Assembly (NCBI RefSeq): GCF_024600715.1
Contig: NZ_CP102332.1
Span: 1,178,001 to 1,242,000, forward strand
Direction of reading: 5' to 3'
DNA length: 64,000 nt
DNA from: Streptomyces changanensis
GTDB lineage: Bacteria > Actinomycetota > Actinomycetes > Streptomycetales > Streptomycetaceae
The translations under genes were made by a program, and so were the position numbers. Positions within the stretch are counted from its first letter, which is position 1. Every line of letters starts with the position of its first letter. Of the stretch, positions 41,115 to 49,418 are shown in pieces. The notes under the pieces were generated by a model that ran no database searches, was not told the DNA's origin, and saw only the letters and a list, made by a program, of their open reading frames with translations.

Positions 41115-41697
41115 CGGCGCGACGGCGACGACGGACGAGGATCAGCCCGGCGGTGCCCGCCAGGCCGGCCGCGAGCGCCGCTCCGACGCCGAACGCCGAG
41201 CCCTCCTCCGGCGGTGCCTCCGCCATGCCGCCGCCGCCCGCGCCGACGGCGCCGCGCGGGGTCTCCTCCTCGCTGGTCGAGTCGGTGCCGTCGGGGCAGT
41301 CGACCTGGAAGACCTTCGTCTTGCCGGCACCGGTGGCGCCCACGAACGTCCAGGTGAGCTTGTACATGCCGTCGGGGAGCGAGAGCTCGTCGGTGTGGCC
41401 GGTGCCGGTCGGGGAGAGGGTGATCGCGCCCTGGACGCTGGGGTCGCCGGCCTTCATCGGCTGCGGCGCGATGGTGTAGCCGACCTGCTGGAGCCCGTCG
41501 AAGTTGAACGCGGCGAGGTAGAAGCTGCAGACCTTGGGCTCGTTGCGCTGGTCGAGCGGCGAGGTGCTGTTGCTGTGGATCTTGACGTCGCCGTTGTCCC
41601 CGGGTGCGGCCACGGCGGCGGGCGCGCCGCCGAGAGCGGTGCCGGCGAGGACGAGTCCGGCGACGGCCGTGCGCAGGAGTGGTCGGGCTGCGGTCAT
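41101..41697 (-). CDS. Secreted, C-terminally anchored surface protein paired with the sortase
   Basis: A 198-residue protein with a signal peptide (LLRTAVAGLVLAGTALGGAP, cut near AVAAP), a soluble domain of about 110 residues containing two cysteines, and a Gly/Glu linker. A C-terminal span AALAAGLAGTAGLILV is followed by RRRRR. This is the layout of a sortase substrate, yet no LPXTG or LAXTG motif precedes the span (the sequence there is PPEEGSAFG). It may be a membrane protein or use an unrecognised signal. ATG 41697 follows GGAGGA. The gene overlaps the sortase gene, so they are co-expressed. Confidence 0.82.
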   Translation of the reverse strand: MTAARPLLRTAVAGLVLAGTALGGAPAAVAAPGDNGDVKIHSNSTSPLDQRNEPKVCSFYLAAFNFDGLQQVGYTIAPQPMKAGDPSVQGAITLSPTGTGHTDELSLPDGMYKLTWTFVGATGAGKTKVFQVDCPDGTDSTSEEETPRGAVGAGGGGMAEAPPEEGSAFGVGAALAAGLAGTAGLILVRRRRRADGAA

Positions 41698-42085
41698 GAG
41701 GGGTTCCTCCGTAAGGGAGTCGGACGGATCAACCGATAATCTGAATATCTGTTACCTCTCGGGCGCACCGGACTTGTCGGGCGGCGCGCCGACCCGGTTC
41801 GCCCGGTCGGCGCAGCCGGCGGCGGACGGCGGGCGGCCGCGCAGCCGCCACCCGGGCGCCCCGCAGCGGCCGGCCGGGGCCGCGCCGCCCCGGCCGCCGG
41901 GCGGGCGCCACGAGGCGGGGCCCGCGCGGCCCGGCCGTACGGCGACGGGCGCGGCCCCCCGGGGAACCGTCCGGTCCGCCCGGCCGTCCCACTCCCCCGG
42001 CCACCGGACCCCCGCCCCCCGTTGACGGCGGGGCCGCGGAATCCTACGGTCATACAGAGGATTCCTTGAGCGGCAGGAGCGGGCG
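41698..42085. other. Divergent region between the surface protein and hmgA
   Basis: These 388 bp hold the promoter of the surface-protein/sortase operon (41729-41756), a palindrome GATAATCTGAATATC at 41735-41749 within its spacer, and then about 290 bp of very GC-rich sequence leading to the hmgA ribosome site AGGAG at about 42075. No gene is supported in the GC-rich part. Confidence 0.6.
41729..41756 (-). promoter_or_regulatory. Sigma-BldN-like promoter of the surface protein/sortase operon
   Basis: On the minus strand GGTAAC (41756-41751), a 16-bp spacer and GGTTGA (41734-41729) match the published sigma-BldN consensus CGTAAC-N16-CGTTGA in 10 of 12 positions with exact spacing. A transcript would start near 41722, giving a 25-base leader with GGAGGA before the ATG. 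The spacer is itself the palindrome GATATTCAGATTATC, a possible regulator site. Confidence 0.5.
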
Positions 42086-43468
42086 ATGACCATGGGCGGC
42101 GCCGTACCGGCGGACGGGCAGACGGGCGAGCAGGCGGACCGGCGGGTGGACCGGCCGGCGCGCGAGCGGGCCCGCAGGACGGCCGAGGGCCTGGAGTACC
42201 TCTCCGGCTTCGGCAACGAGCACCAGTCGGAGGCGGTCCCAGGCGCCCTGCCGCACGGCCGCAACTCGCCCCAGCGGGCCCCGCTCGGGCTGTACGCGGA
42301 GCAGCTGAGCGGCAGCGCCTTCACCGAGCCGCGGGCCCACAACCGGCGGTCGTGGCTGTACCGGATCCGGCCGTCCGCCGCGCACCCGCCCTTCACCCGC
42401 GTCGACAACGGCGCGCTGCGCTCGGCGCCCTTCACGGAGACCGTCCCGGACCCGAACCGGCTGCGCTGGAACCCCCTCCCCGCGCCCGCGCCCGGCACGG
42501 ACTGGCTGGCGGGCCTGTGGACCCTCGGCGGCAACGGCGACGTGACGCAGCGCACCGGCGTGGCCGTGCACCTCTACCACGCCGACACCTCCATGGAGCG
42601 GGTGTTCAGCGACGCCGACGGCGAGCTGCTGATCGTGCCCGAGCGCGGCGGCCTGCTGCTGCGCACCGAGTTCGGCGTCCTCGCCGCCCGCCCCGGCGAG
42701 GTGGCCCTCGTCCCGCGCGGGGTCCGCTTCCGCGTGGAGCTGCTCGACGACACCGCCCGCGGCTACGTCTGCGAGAACTACGGCCGGCCCTTCCAGCTGC
42801 CCGACCTCGGCCCGATCGGCGCCAACGGCCTGGCGAATCCGCGCGACTTCCGCGCCCCGGTCGCCGCGTACGAGGACATCGAGGGCGGGGTGGAGGTGGT
42901 GAACAAGTACTGCGGCAACCTCTGGGCCGCGACGTACGACCACTCCCCGCTGGACGTCGTCGCCTGGCACGGCAACCACGTCCCGTACGTCTACGACCTG
43001 CGCGCCTTCAACGTCATCGGGACGATCTCCTACGACCATCCGGACCCGTCGATCTTCACCGTCCTCACCTCGCCGTCCGACACCCCCGGCCTGGCCGGGG
43101 TGGACTTCGTCGTCTTCGCGCCACGCTGGCTGGTAGGCGAGGACACCTTCCGCCCGCCGTACTTCCACCGCAACGTCATGAGCGAGTACATGGGCCTGAT
43201 CGAGGGCGCGTACGACGCCAAGGCGGAGGGCTTCGTGCCGGGCGGCGGTTCGCTGCACACGATGATGTCGGCGCACGGCCCGGACCGGGAGACGTTCGAC
43301 CGCGCCAGCGCCGCCGAGCTGGCACCGCAGAGGATCGACGACGGCCTGGCCTTCATGTTCGAGACGCGCTGGCCGCTGACGACCACGGCCCAGGCCGCCG
43401 GGGCCGACCACCTGCAGCGGGGGTACGACGACGTGTGGCAGGGTCTGGAGCGCCACTTCCGCGCGTAG
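42086..43468 (+). CDS. hmgA: Homogentisate 1,2-dioxygenase
   Basis: A 460-residue iron(II) enzyme that opens the ring of homogentisate in tyrosine and phenylalanine degradation, giving maleylacetoacetate. Diagnostic segments are [20 protein letters not shown] near the N-terminus, [34 protein letters not shown], the His-containing [16 protein letters not shown] and the metal-ligand region [19 protein letters not shown] 42086 follows AGGAG. No fumarylacetoacetase or maleylacetoacetate isomerase gene is adjacent. A GntR-type regulator gene follows 45 bp downstream. Confidence 0.96.
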   Translation: MTMGGAVPADGQTGEQADRRVDRPARERARRTAEGLEYLSGFGNEHQSEAVPGALPHGRNSPQRAPLGLYAEQLSGSAFTEPRAHNRRSWLYRIRPSAAHPPFTRVDNGALRSAPFTETVPDPNRLRWNPLPAPAPGTDWLAGLWTLGGNGDVTQRTGVAVHLYHADTSMERVFSDADGELLIVPERGGLLLRTEFGVLAARPGEVALVPRGVRFRVELLDDTARGYVCENYGRPFQLPDLGPIGANGLANPRDFRAPVAAYEDIEGGVEVVNKYCGNLWAATYDHSPLDVVAWHGNHVPYVYDLRAFNVIGTISYDHPDPSIFTVLTSPSDTPGLAGVDFVVFAPRWLVGEDTFRPPYFHRNVMSEYMGLIEGAYDAKAEGFVPGGGSLHTMMSAHGPDRETFDRASAAELAPQRIDDGLAFMFETRWPLTTTAQAAGADHLQRGYDDVWQGLERHFRA

Positions 43469-43513
43469 TACGTCACGTGGGTCGTACACCGCACGCAGCC
43501 CTCCGGAGATGCC

Positions 43514-44263
43514 GTGTCCGCCTTCGCCCCCGACTCCCTGGTCCTGAACCGCAAGCTGCCGCTGTGGTACCAGGTGTCCCAGTCCCTGCGCGCCTCGATA
43601 CTGGGGCGCTCCCCGGACGCGTCGCTGCGCCTGCCCACCGAGGAGCGGCTGGCGGCGCACTACGGGGTGAGCGTGCTGACCATGCGGCAGGCGCTCAAGG
43701 AGCTGGAGGAGGAGGGGCTGATCAGCCGGCACCGGCGGCGCGGCACCTTCATCGAGCCGGGCGCCCGGCGCAGCGCCCCGCGCCGGCTGCTCGGCTCGAT
43801 CGACGCGATCGTCGCGCAGCAGTCGGGTGAGCGGACGACGGTGCTCGGGCACGGTCCGCAGCCGGTCCCCGGCGAGCTGGCCGAGCACTTCCCGGAGCTG
43901 CGGGAGGTCGTCACGTACCGGCGGCTGCGCCGGGACGCGGAGACGGGCGAGCCGACGAACTGGGCGGAGAACGCGGTCCGCCCGCAGATCGCGGCCGCGA
44001 TCGACCTGGCCGACCTGGAGCGGTGGCCGATGACGAAGGTGCTGCGGGACGCGGTCGGGGTGCGGATCAGCCGGATCACGGACACGGTCGAGGCGCGGCT
44101 CGCGGACCCCGCGACGGCCGAGCTGCTCCAGGTGCCGCTGCTGTCGCCGATCCTGCACTACACGGGCGTGACGTACGACGAGGACGGCCGCGTGGTGGAC
44201 GTGGCGCGCATCCGGTACCGGGGCGACCGGTTCTCCTTCACGGTCACGGTGGAGGCGGACTGA
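43514..44263 (+). CDS. GntR-family regulator with UTRA domain
   Basis: A 249-residue regulator of the HutC subfamily. The winged helix (about residues 15-80) contains LPTEERLAAHYGVSVLTMRQ followed by ALKELEEEGLI. The C-terminal UTRA ligand-binding domain spans about residues 95-245. It starts with GTG 43514, 45 bp behind hmgA on the same strand, so cotranscription and a role in tyrosine catabolism are plausible but unproven. Confidence 0.88.
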   Translation: MSAFAPDSLVLNRKLPLWYQVSQSLRASILGRSPDASLRLPTEERLAAHYGVSVLTMRQALKELEEEGLISRHRRRGTFIEPGARRSAPRRLLGSIDAIVAQQSGERTTVLGHGPQPVPGELAEHFPELREVVTYRRLRRDAETGEPTNWAENAVRPQIAAAIDLADLERWPMTKVLRDAVGVRISRITDTVEARLADPATAELLQVPLLSPILHYTGVTYDEDGRVVDVARIRYRGDRFSFTVTVEAD

Positions 44264-44530
44264 ACGGGGCCCTGGTGGCCGCCGGGCAGGGCCGCGGTGG
44301 AAGCGGCCGGGGGCGCCGGGGCACCGCAGCGCCCCGGCGGCGGCCGGGGCTCCCGGGACGGGCGGCGTCCCGGCGGTGTCCGGCGCGCCCGGGATCCGCA
44401 GTGCCTCGACGGCGGCCGGTGCCCGGAGCGGCCGGGACGGCCGGAGCGGCCGTCGGAGGCGTGCCCGGAGGTGGCGGCGGCCCCGAGCGGTCGGCGGGTG
44501 GCCGCGGTGGAAGCGACGGGGCGCGGTCAT

Positions 44531-44544
44531 TAGCATGCGCCCCG
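44531..44544 (+). promoter_or_regulatory. -10 box and predicted leaderless start of the type-ISP gene
   Basis: TAGCAT (44531-44536) is followed by seven bases and then GTG 44544. This places the transcription start on the start codon, and there is no ribosome-binding sequence. Confidence 0.5.
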
Positions 44545-45734
44545 TGACGGATGACGTGCCCCTGCTCGACGACCTGATGCCCTGGTCGGTGGCGCCGCTG
44601 CGGCTGGGCCGGCCGTGGGTCGTCGCCCCGGACGCGCGGACTCTGCGGGCCCGGTGGGACGCGCTGGTCCGGGTCGGCGGCGACGAGCGGGAGGCCCTGT
44701 TCCGGCCCAGCCGGGCGCGGACCCTCACGAGTGCGGTCGCCGCCCTGCCGGGGCAGCGGACGGGAACGGCGCGGTTCGCGCGGGAGACGGGCCCCTGCCC
44801 GGAGCCGGTACGGCTCGCGCACGGGCCGTTCGACGAGCAGTGGCTGCTGCCCGACCACCGGCTGCTCGACGCGGCCCGTCCGGAGCTGTGGCGGGTGGCC
44901 GACGGGCGGCAGCTGTTCGCCGTCGAGCAGGGGTACGTGCCGCAGGCGCCGGGTCCGGCGCTGCTGGTGACGGCCGCGCTGCCGGACGGCCGCTCACCGG
45001 CGGGCCGTCCGGGCCGCATCAGGCCGCTGTACCGGCGGCCGGGCGGGCGCGAACCGAACGTCGCGCCCGGGCTGCTGGAGCTGCTGGGCGCGCGGTACGG
45101 CCGCGCGGTGCCCCCCGAGGAGCTGCCGGCCTGGGCGCTGGCGGCCGCCCGCCCCTCCCCCGGCGGGTGCACCGTGCCGCTGCCCGCCGACGCGGCCGTC
45201 TGGGCGGCCGGTGTGGCGCTGGGCCGCCGCATGGCGGAGGTGCAGTCGCGCGGCGCCCGCGGCGGCGCGCGCCCGCGGCTGCCGGGCGGGCGGCGCCCCT
45301 ACGTGCGGGCCGCGCTGCCGGATCGGCCGCGGGGGCTCGTGTACGACGCGGAGGGCGAGGCGCTGCTCGTCGGCGACAGGGGCCGGATCGCGCCCGTGCC
45401 GACCGGGGCGTGGGAGTACCGGGTGGGCGGGGCGCGGGTGCTGGAGCTGTGGTTCGCGCACCGTACCGCTCCCGCCGAGCCCGGCACGCTGGAGGCGATC
45501 GGCCCCGCCGCGTGGCCCCCGGAGTGGACGTCGGAGCTGCTGGAGCTGATCACGGTGCTGGCCCTCCAGGCGGAGCTGGAGGCGGAGCGTCCGGACCTGT
45601 CCGGGATGGAGCCGCTGACCCGAGCCGACCTCCGCGCGGCCGGTGTCCTGCCCGTCCCGGACGCGGCCCGCCGCCCGGCCTCGGTCCTGGACCGGACGGA
45701 GGAGGGCCCCGAGGGGCAACTCGCCCTGCTGTAG
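44544..45734 (+). CDS. Orphan type-ISP restriction enzyme C-terminal (specificity-type) domain protein
   Basis: A protein of about 396 residues that begins DDVPLLDDLMPWSVAPLRLGR and contains LFRPSRARTLTSAVAALPGQ, FDEQWLLPDHRLLDAARPEL and GREPNVAPGLLELLGARYG. These match the C-terminal target-recognition region of type ISP restriction-modification enzymes (LlaBIII type). No nuclease, translocase or methyltransferase domain is present, so it cannot restrict by itself. Such stand-alone domains occur in many Streptomyces and their role is unknown. An in-frame ATG at 44535 is the alternative start. Confidence 0.7.
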   Translation: MTDDVPLLDDLMPWSVAPLRLGRPWVVAPDARTLRARWDALVRVGGDEREALFRPSRARTLTSAVAALPGQRTGTARFARETGPCPEPVRLAHGPFDEQWLLPDHRLLDAARPELWRVADGRQLFAVEQGYVPQAPGPALLVTAALPDGRSPAGRPGRIRPLYRRPGGREPNVAPGLLELLGARYGRAVPPEELPAWALAAARPSPGGCTVPLPADAAVWAAGVALGRRMAEVQSRGARGGARPRLPGGRRPYVRAALPDRPRGLVYDAEGEALLVGDRGRIAPVPTGAWEYRVGGARVLELWFAHRTAPAEPGTLEAIGPAAWPPEWTSELLELITVLALQAELEAERPDLSGMEPLTRADLRAAGVLPVPDAARRPASVLDRTEEGPEGQLALL

Positions 45735-46209
45735 CTAACCGAAGGAGTCCAGCAGCCGCCGCAGGGCGCGGTCGAAGGCGCCGTCGGGGTCCTCGGGCGC
45801 CGGCGCCCCGGCGAGCAGCTCGGCGAGGCGCGGGTACGCCCCGCCCGCCGGCTGCCGGGCGAGGTAGGCGGCGCGGGCGGCCTGTTCCCGCTCCTCCGAC
45901 CACGGCAGAGCGCGCGTGCGCTCGGCCAGGGCGAGCCCGTTCGCGACGGTGATCATGGCGGTGCCGTTGACCATCGCGATCAGCTCCATTTGGTGCCGCC
46001 CGGCGCGTCGAGCGGGGCCAGGCAGTCGAGGCAGAACTCCAGGTAGCGCAGGGCGTTGGGGCTGGAGCCGTACACCGTCGACATCACGCGGGTCAGCCAG
46101 GGGTGCCGGTACAGGAGGGCCCGGGTCTGCCGGCCCAGCCCGAGCATGTCGGCCTTCCAGTCGCCGCTGGGCGCGTCGGTCAGCTCGTACTCGCCGCTCA
46201 CCGCGTCGA
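45735..46209 (-). pseudogene. TetR-family regulator remnant, truncated and frameshifted
   Basis: Only the C-terminal domain of a TetR protein remains. One frame (about 46209-45990) encodes VDAVSGEYELTDA with RALLYRHPWLTRVMSTVYG and PNALRYLEFCLDCL following. The next frame (from ATG 45989) continues MELIAMVNGTAMITVANGL through to LRRLLDSFG. Restoring one A to the three-A run at 45989-45992 would join the two frames. The DNA-binding domain is missing, removed at the junction near 46209 with the permease remnant. Its original target was probably that ABC transporter. Confidence 0.78.
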
Positions 46210-46491
46210 CCGGCCGGGCAACTGGGCGGCGCCACCTTCATGCTGCCGCTGCTGTCGAACGCCTACATCCCCACCGACGGCATGCCGGGGTGGCTGCGCA
46301 CGGTCGCCGAGTGGAACCCGATCTCGGCGGTCGCCACGGCGGTACGGCACTTGTGCGGCAACGCGCCCGTCCCCGCGGACGCGGCGTGGCCGGTCGCCCA
46401 CCCCGTCGCGGGCGCCCTCGCCTGGTCGCTGCTGGTCATCGCGGTCTGCGCGCCGCTCGCGGTACGCCGCTACGCCCACCCGAAGGGGTGA
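46210..46491 (+). pseudogene. ABC-2 permease remnant, C-terminal end only
   Basis: The frame starting AGQLGGATFMLPLLSNAYIP and continuing through MPGWLRTVAEWNPISAVATA encodes the final region and last membrane span of an ABC-2-type drug-export permease (DrrB-like). There is no start codon, ATPase gene or N-terminal two thirds. It abuts the truncated TetR remnant head to head, so one deletion took the 5' ends of both divergent genes. The stop (46489-46491) overlaps the promoter of the next gene. Confidence 0.8.
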
Positions 46492-46517
46492 CAAAGGTGG
46501 TCCGTACACGGTAGGCA
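46488..46517 (+). promoter_or_regulatory. Promoter of the CoA-transferase gene
   Basis: GTGACA (46488-46493), an 18-bp spacer and TAGGCA (46512-46517) lie eight bases before ATG 46526. There is no ribosome-binding site, so the transcript is probably leaderless. The -35 lies within the last codons of the permease remnant. Confidence 0.45.
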
Positions 46518-46525
46518 CGGCTGTC

Positions 46526-47740
46526 ATGAGCACCCACCAGCGGCCCCGGCCGCTCCCCCTGCCGCTCGACGGCGTCACGGTCGTCGCCGTCGAGCAGGCG
46601 GTGTCGGCGCCCTTCGCCACCCGTCAGCTCGCCGACCTCGGCGCCCGGGTCATCAAGGTCGAGCGGCCGGACGGCGGCGACTTCGCGCGCGGCTACGACA
46701 CCGCCGCGCGCGGACTCGCCTCCCACTTCGTCTGGTGCAACCGGGGCAAGGAGTCCCTCGCCGTCGACCTGAAGGACCCGCGCGGCATCGCCCTCGTGCG
46801 CCGGCTCGTGGCGCGGGCCGACGTGTTCGTGCAGAACCTCGCGCAGGGCGCGGCGGCGCGCCTGCGGCTGGACGCGGCGACGCTCTGCGCGACCCACCCG
46901 CGGCTGGTGGCGGTCGACGTCTCCGGGTACGGCGCGGGCGGTCCGTACGCGCACAAGCGGGCGTACGACATGCTCGTGCAGTGTGAGGCGGGGCTCGTGT
47001 CGGTGACGGGCACGCCGGAGCGGCCGGTGAAGGCGGGCGTCCCCGCGGCCGACATCGCGGCGGGGATGTACGCGTTCTCGGGGGTGCTGGCAGCGCTGCT
47101 GCGGCGGGCGACGACGGGGCTCGGCGGGCCGGTGGAGATCTCGATGCTGGAGTCGCTGGCCGAGTGGATGGGCCATCCGCTGCACCACGGGATGCACGGG
47201 GGTGAGGCCCCGGCGCGCACGGGGGTCGCGCACGCCGTCATCGCCCCGTACGACGCCTATCCGACGGCGGACGGCGGGCAGGTGCTGCTGTCGGTGCAGA
47301 ACGACCGGGAGTGGCGCCGGCTGGCGGGCGAGGTGCTGGGCCGCCCGGAGCTGGGCGACGACCCGGCGTTCGCGACGAACGGGGCGCGGGTGGCGAACCG
47401 GGAGCGGACCGACGCGGCGGTGGGCCGGGCCCTGGCCGCGCTGGACACGGCGGAGGCGGTGGAGCGGCTGGAAGCGGCGGGCATCGCCTGCGCGCGGCTC
47501 AACACGGTGGCCGACGTGGTGGCGCACCCGCAGCTCGCGGCGCGGTACAGGTGGCGGGAGGTCGACTCGGCGGTGGGTCCGCTGCGGGCGCTGCTGCCGC
47601 CGATCACCCTGCCGGGCGGGCCGGAGCCGCTGATGGGAGCGGTGCCCGCGCTGGGCGAGCACACGGACGCCGTACTGGGCGAACTCGGGCTGGACGAGCC
47701 GGAGCGTGCGCGGCTGCGCCGGGACGGCGTGGTCGCGTGA
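46526..47740 (+). CDS. CaiB/BaiF family CoA-transferase
   Basis: A 404-residue class III CoA-transferase. The N-terminus LDGVTVVAVEQAVSAPFATR with QLADLGARVIKVERP, and the segment NRGKESLAVDLKDPRG, are family hallmarks. The catalytic Asp is expected in AYDMLVQCEAG. It moves CoA between carboxylic acids. Substrate is unknown; succinyl-CoA:mesaconate or citramalate-type donors are possible relatives. It is monocistronic, with convergent genes beyond. Confidence 0.9.
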   Translation: MSTHQRPRPLPLPLDGVTVVAVEQAVSAPFATRQLADLGARVIKVERPDGGDFARGYDTAARGLASHFVWCNRGKESLAVDLKDPRGIALVRRLVARADVFVQNLAQGAAARLRLDAATLCATHPRLVAVDVSGYGAGGPYAHKRAYDMLVQCEAGLVSVTGTPERPVKAGVPAADIAAGMYAFSGVLAALLRRATTGLGGPVEISMLESLAEWMGHPLHHGMHGGEAPARTGVAHAVIAPYDAYPTADGGQVLLSVQNDREWRRLAGEVLGRPELGDDPAFATNGARVANRERTDAAVGRALAALDTAEAVERLEAAGIACARLNTVADVVAHPQLAARYRWREVDSAVGPLRALLPPITLPGGPEPLMGAVPALGEHTDAVLGELGLDEPERARLRRDGVVA

Positions 47741-47854
47741 CGCGGCGGTGACGCGGGCCGGGGCGGGCGGGGGACGGCCTTTGGGGGAGCTGCCGGGTCG
47801 GGCCCCCCGCCGCGGCGCCCGACGGGCGGGGCCGGTGCCGGTCCCCCGCCCGTC

Positions 47855-48118
47855 TCAGCCGTGGTTGCCGAAGAGGGAGCGGCGCAGCCGGCGCAGCGGC
47901 GCGAAGAGCGAGACCCGGGCGCCGCGGCTGCGGTGACTGTGCGCAACGTCACGCGCCGTCAGCTCGCGCATGAGCAAAGTGGCCTCGGCGGCCTCGCGCT
48001 GCGGGATGGCCGGACCTCCCAGAACCGCGAGGTGGCGGTCGAGGCGCGAACTCGTCGCGCTGCTCCCGCAGGTGATGGCAGGCACGCGTGGCCTGCTGCG
48101 CACTGTTATCTGATCCAT
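47855..48118 (-). CDS. Small conserved basic protein of unknown function
   Basis: An 87-residue protein beginning MDQITVRSRPRVPAITCGSS, with a helical middle QREAAEATLLMRELTARDVA and a basic, amphipathic C-terminus LFAPLRRLRRSLFGNHG. It has one Cys, no signal peptide and no membrane span; the C-terminal Leu/Arg pattern could bind membrane or nucleic acid. GGGGAG sits five bases before ATG 48118. It is divergent from the pseudokinase gene, with about 196 bp of shared promoter region. I do not recognise a family. Confidence 0.7.
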   Translation of the reverse strand: MDQITVRSRPRVPAITCGSSATSSRLDRHLAVLGGPAIPQREAAEATLLMRELTARDVAHSHRSRGARVSLFAPLRRLRRSLFGNHG

Positions 48119-48314
48119 GACACTCCCCACCCGTACAAGGGCACCCGACCCGGGCCAACGTTAACCCTATCGTCCCCATCTCGCAGTCGTGTATCCCGGT
48201 ACGGGGATTCGCGGCTCGGATACGGGCGTTGACGGTCACGCTCCGAATATGTCTGGCTTCACGGTGAGTTGGACAGCCTCCTGGTGTCCGCCGACGACGT
48301 GGAAGGAGGCCGTC

Positions 48315-49418
48315 ATGAGTCAAGGAGCCTACGGGGCAAGGCTGGTGGGCGGGCGGTACCGGCTGGCCGACCCGTTGCGCGAGGACGGCGCGGGCGTGGT
48401 GTGGCGGGCCCGCGACGAGGTGCGGGGCCGCGACGTCGCCGTGCGTGACGTGCGCCTGCCGCGCGGGGCCGGGGACGCCGACGGGGGGCGGGCGGCGGAG
48501 GGCGTGGAGCGGGCGGCGCGGGAGGCGACCCGGGTCGCCCACCGGAACGCGGTCGCCGTGTTCGACGTCGTGATGGAGGACGGCCGGCCCTGGCTCGTGA
48601 CGGAGCTGGTGCGGGGGCTGACGCTGGCCGAGACGCTGGAGGCGGAGGGGCCGTTGCCGCCGCACCGGGCGGCGCGCGTCGGCGCGGAGGTGCTGGAGGC
48701 GCTGCGCGCGGCGCACGCGGCGGGCGTGCCGCACGGATCGGTGGCGCCGGAAGCCCTACTGCTGGGCAACGACGGCCGGGTGGCCCTGACGGACTTCGGG
48801 ACCGCGCCGGCCGCCGGTCCGGGCGGCGCGCCGGGGTACCGGGCGCCCGAGTGCGGGCCGGGACGGCCCGCCACGCCCGCGGGCGACCTGTGGTCGCTGG
48901 GGGCCCTGCTGTACGCGGCGGTGGAGGGCCGCCCGCCGGCGGGCGGCGGCGCGACCGGTGCGGGGGGCGGGAGCGGCGCGGAGGGTGCGGGCGGCGCGGA
49001 CGGGCCGCTGCCGCCGCGCGGGGCGGGCGGCCTCGCCCCGGTGGTCGGGGCGTTGCTGCGCCGGGACCCGGACGCGCGCCCGTCGGCGGAGGAGGCGGCG
49101 CGGCTGCTGGGCGCGGCGGGCGCGGGCGGCGCGGCTCGTACCGTACGGGCGTCGGGGCACTCCGCCGAGCGGCGTGGGGCGGAGGGGGCCGGACGCGCGC
49201 GACGGCCCGACGGGGCCGACTCGGCGGGCGGGGCGGGGCCGCCGGGCGTGGGCCGGGGGCCGGGGCCGGATCCGGGGCCGACGGGCGGACCGGCGGGGGG
49301 CGGGGGCGGCGCGGAGCCGCCGGGGCGTCGGGCCGCGGTGGCCGTGGGCGCGGTGGGGCTGGTGGTGGCCGTCGTCGGACTGGTCGTGGCCGGGCTGGTG
49401 TACGTCGCCCTGCGGTAG
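48315..49418 (+). CDS. Membrane-tethered Ser/Thr protein kinase-like pseudokinase
   Basis: A 367-residue protein. Residues about 8-265 have the Hanks-kinase layout: GGRYRLADPLREDGAGVVWR, the alphaC region, the hinge PWLVTELVRG, DFG in ALTDFGTAP, and the APE region YRAPECGPG. Catalytic residues are replaced. The beta-3 Lys is Arg (VAVRDVRLP). The catalytic loop reads HGSVAPEALLL where HRDxKPxNxLL is expected, losing the HRD Asp, Lys and Asn. A long Gly/Pro linker leads to one C-terminal span ending VYVALR, so nothing lies outside. GGAAGGAGG precedes ATG 48315. It is probably a scaffold or allosteric partner. Confidence 0.85.
   Translation: MSQGAYGARLVGGRYRLADPLREDGAGVVWRARDEVRGRDVAVRDVRLPRGAGDADGGRAAEGVERAAREATRVAHRNAVAVFDVVMEDGRPWLVTELVRGLTLAETLEAEGPLPPHRAARVGAEVLEALRAAHAAGVPHGSVAPEALLLGNDGRVALTDFGTAPAAGPGGAPGYRAPECGPGRPATPAGDLWSLGALLYAAVEGRPPAGGGATGAGGGSGAEGAGGADGPLPPRGAGGLAPVVGALLRRDPDARPSAEEAARLLGAAGAGGAARTVRASGHSAERRGAEGAGRARRPDGADSAGGAGPPGVGRGPGPDPGPTGGPAGGGGGAEPPGRRAAVAVGAVGLVVAVVGLVVAGLVYVALR

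Noticed and set aside
41712..41739. A plus-strand sigma-WhiG-like promoter (TAAG-N16-ACCGATAA) reading toward hmgA
   Set aside because: It overlaps the better minus-strand BldN-like match, lies about 345 bp from hmgA, and needs two mismatches in very short elements. I keep the BldN reading instead.
45980..46241. Two short intact genes on the minus strand in place of a TetR pseudogene
   Set aside because: Both frames match consecutive parts of one TetR effector domain, the DNA-binding domain is missing, and a one-base insertion joins them.
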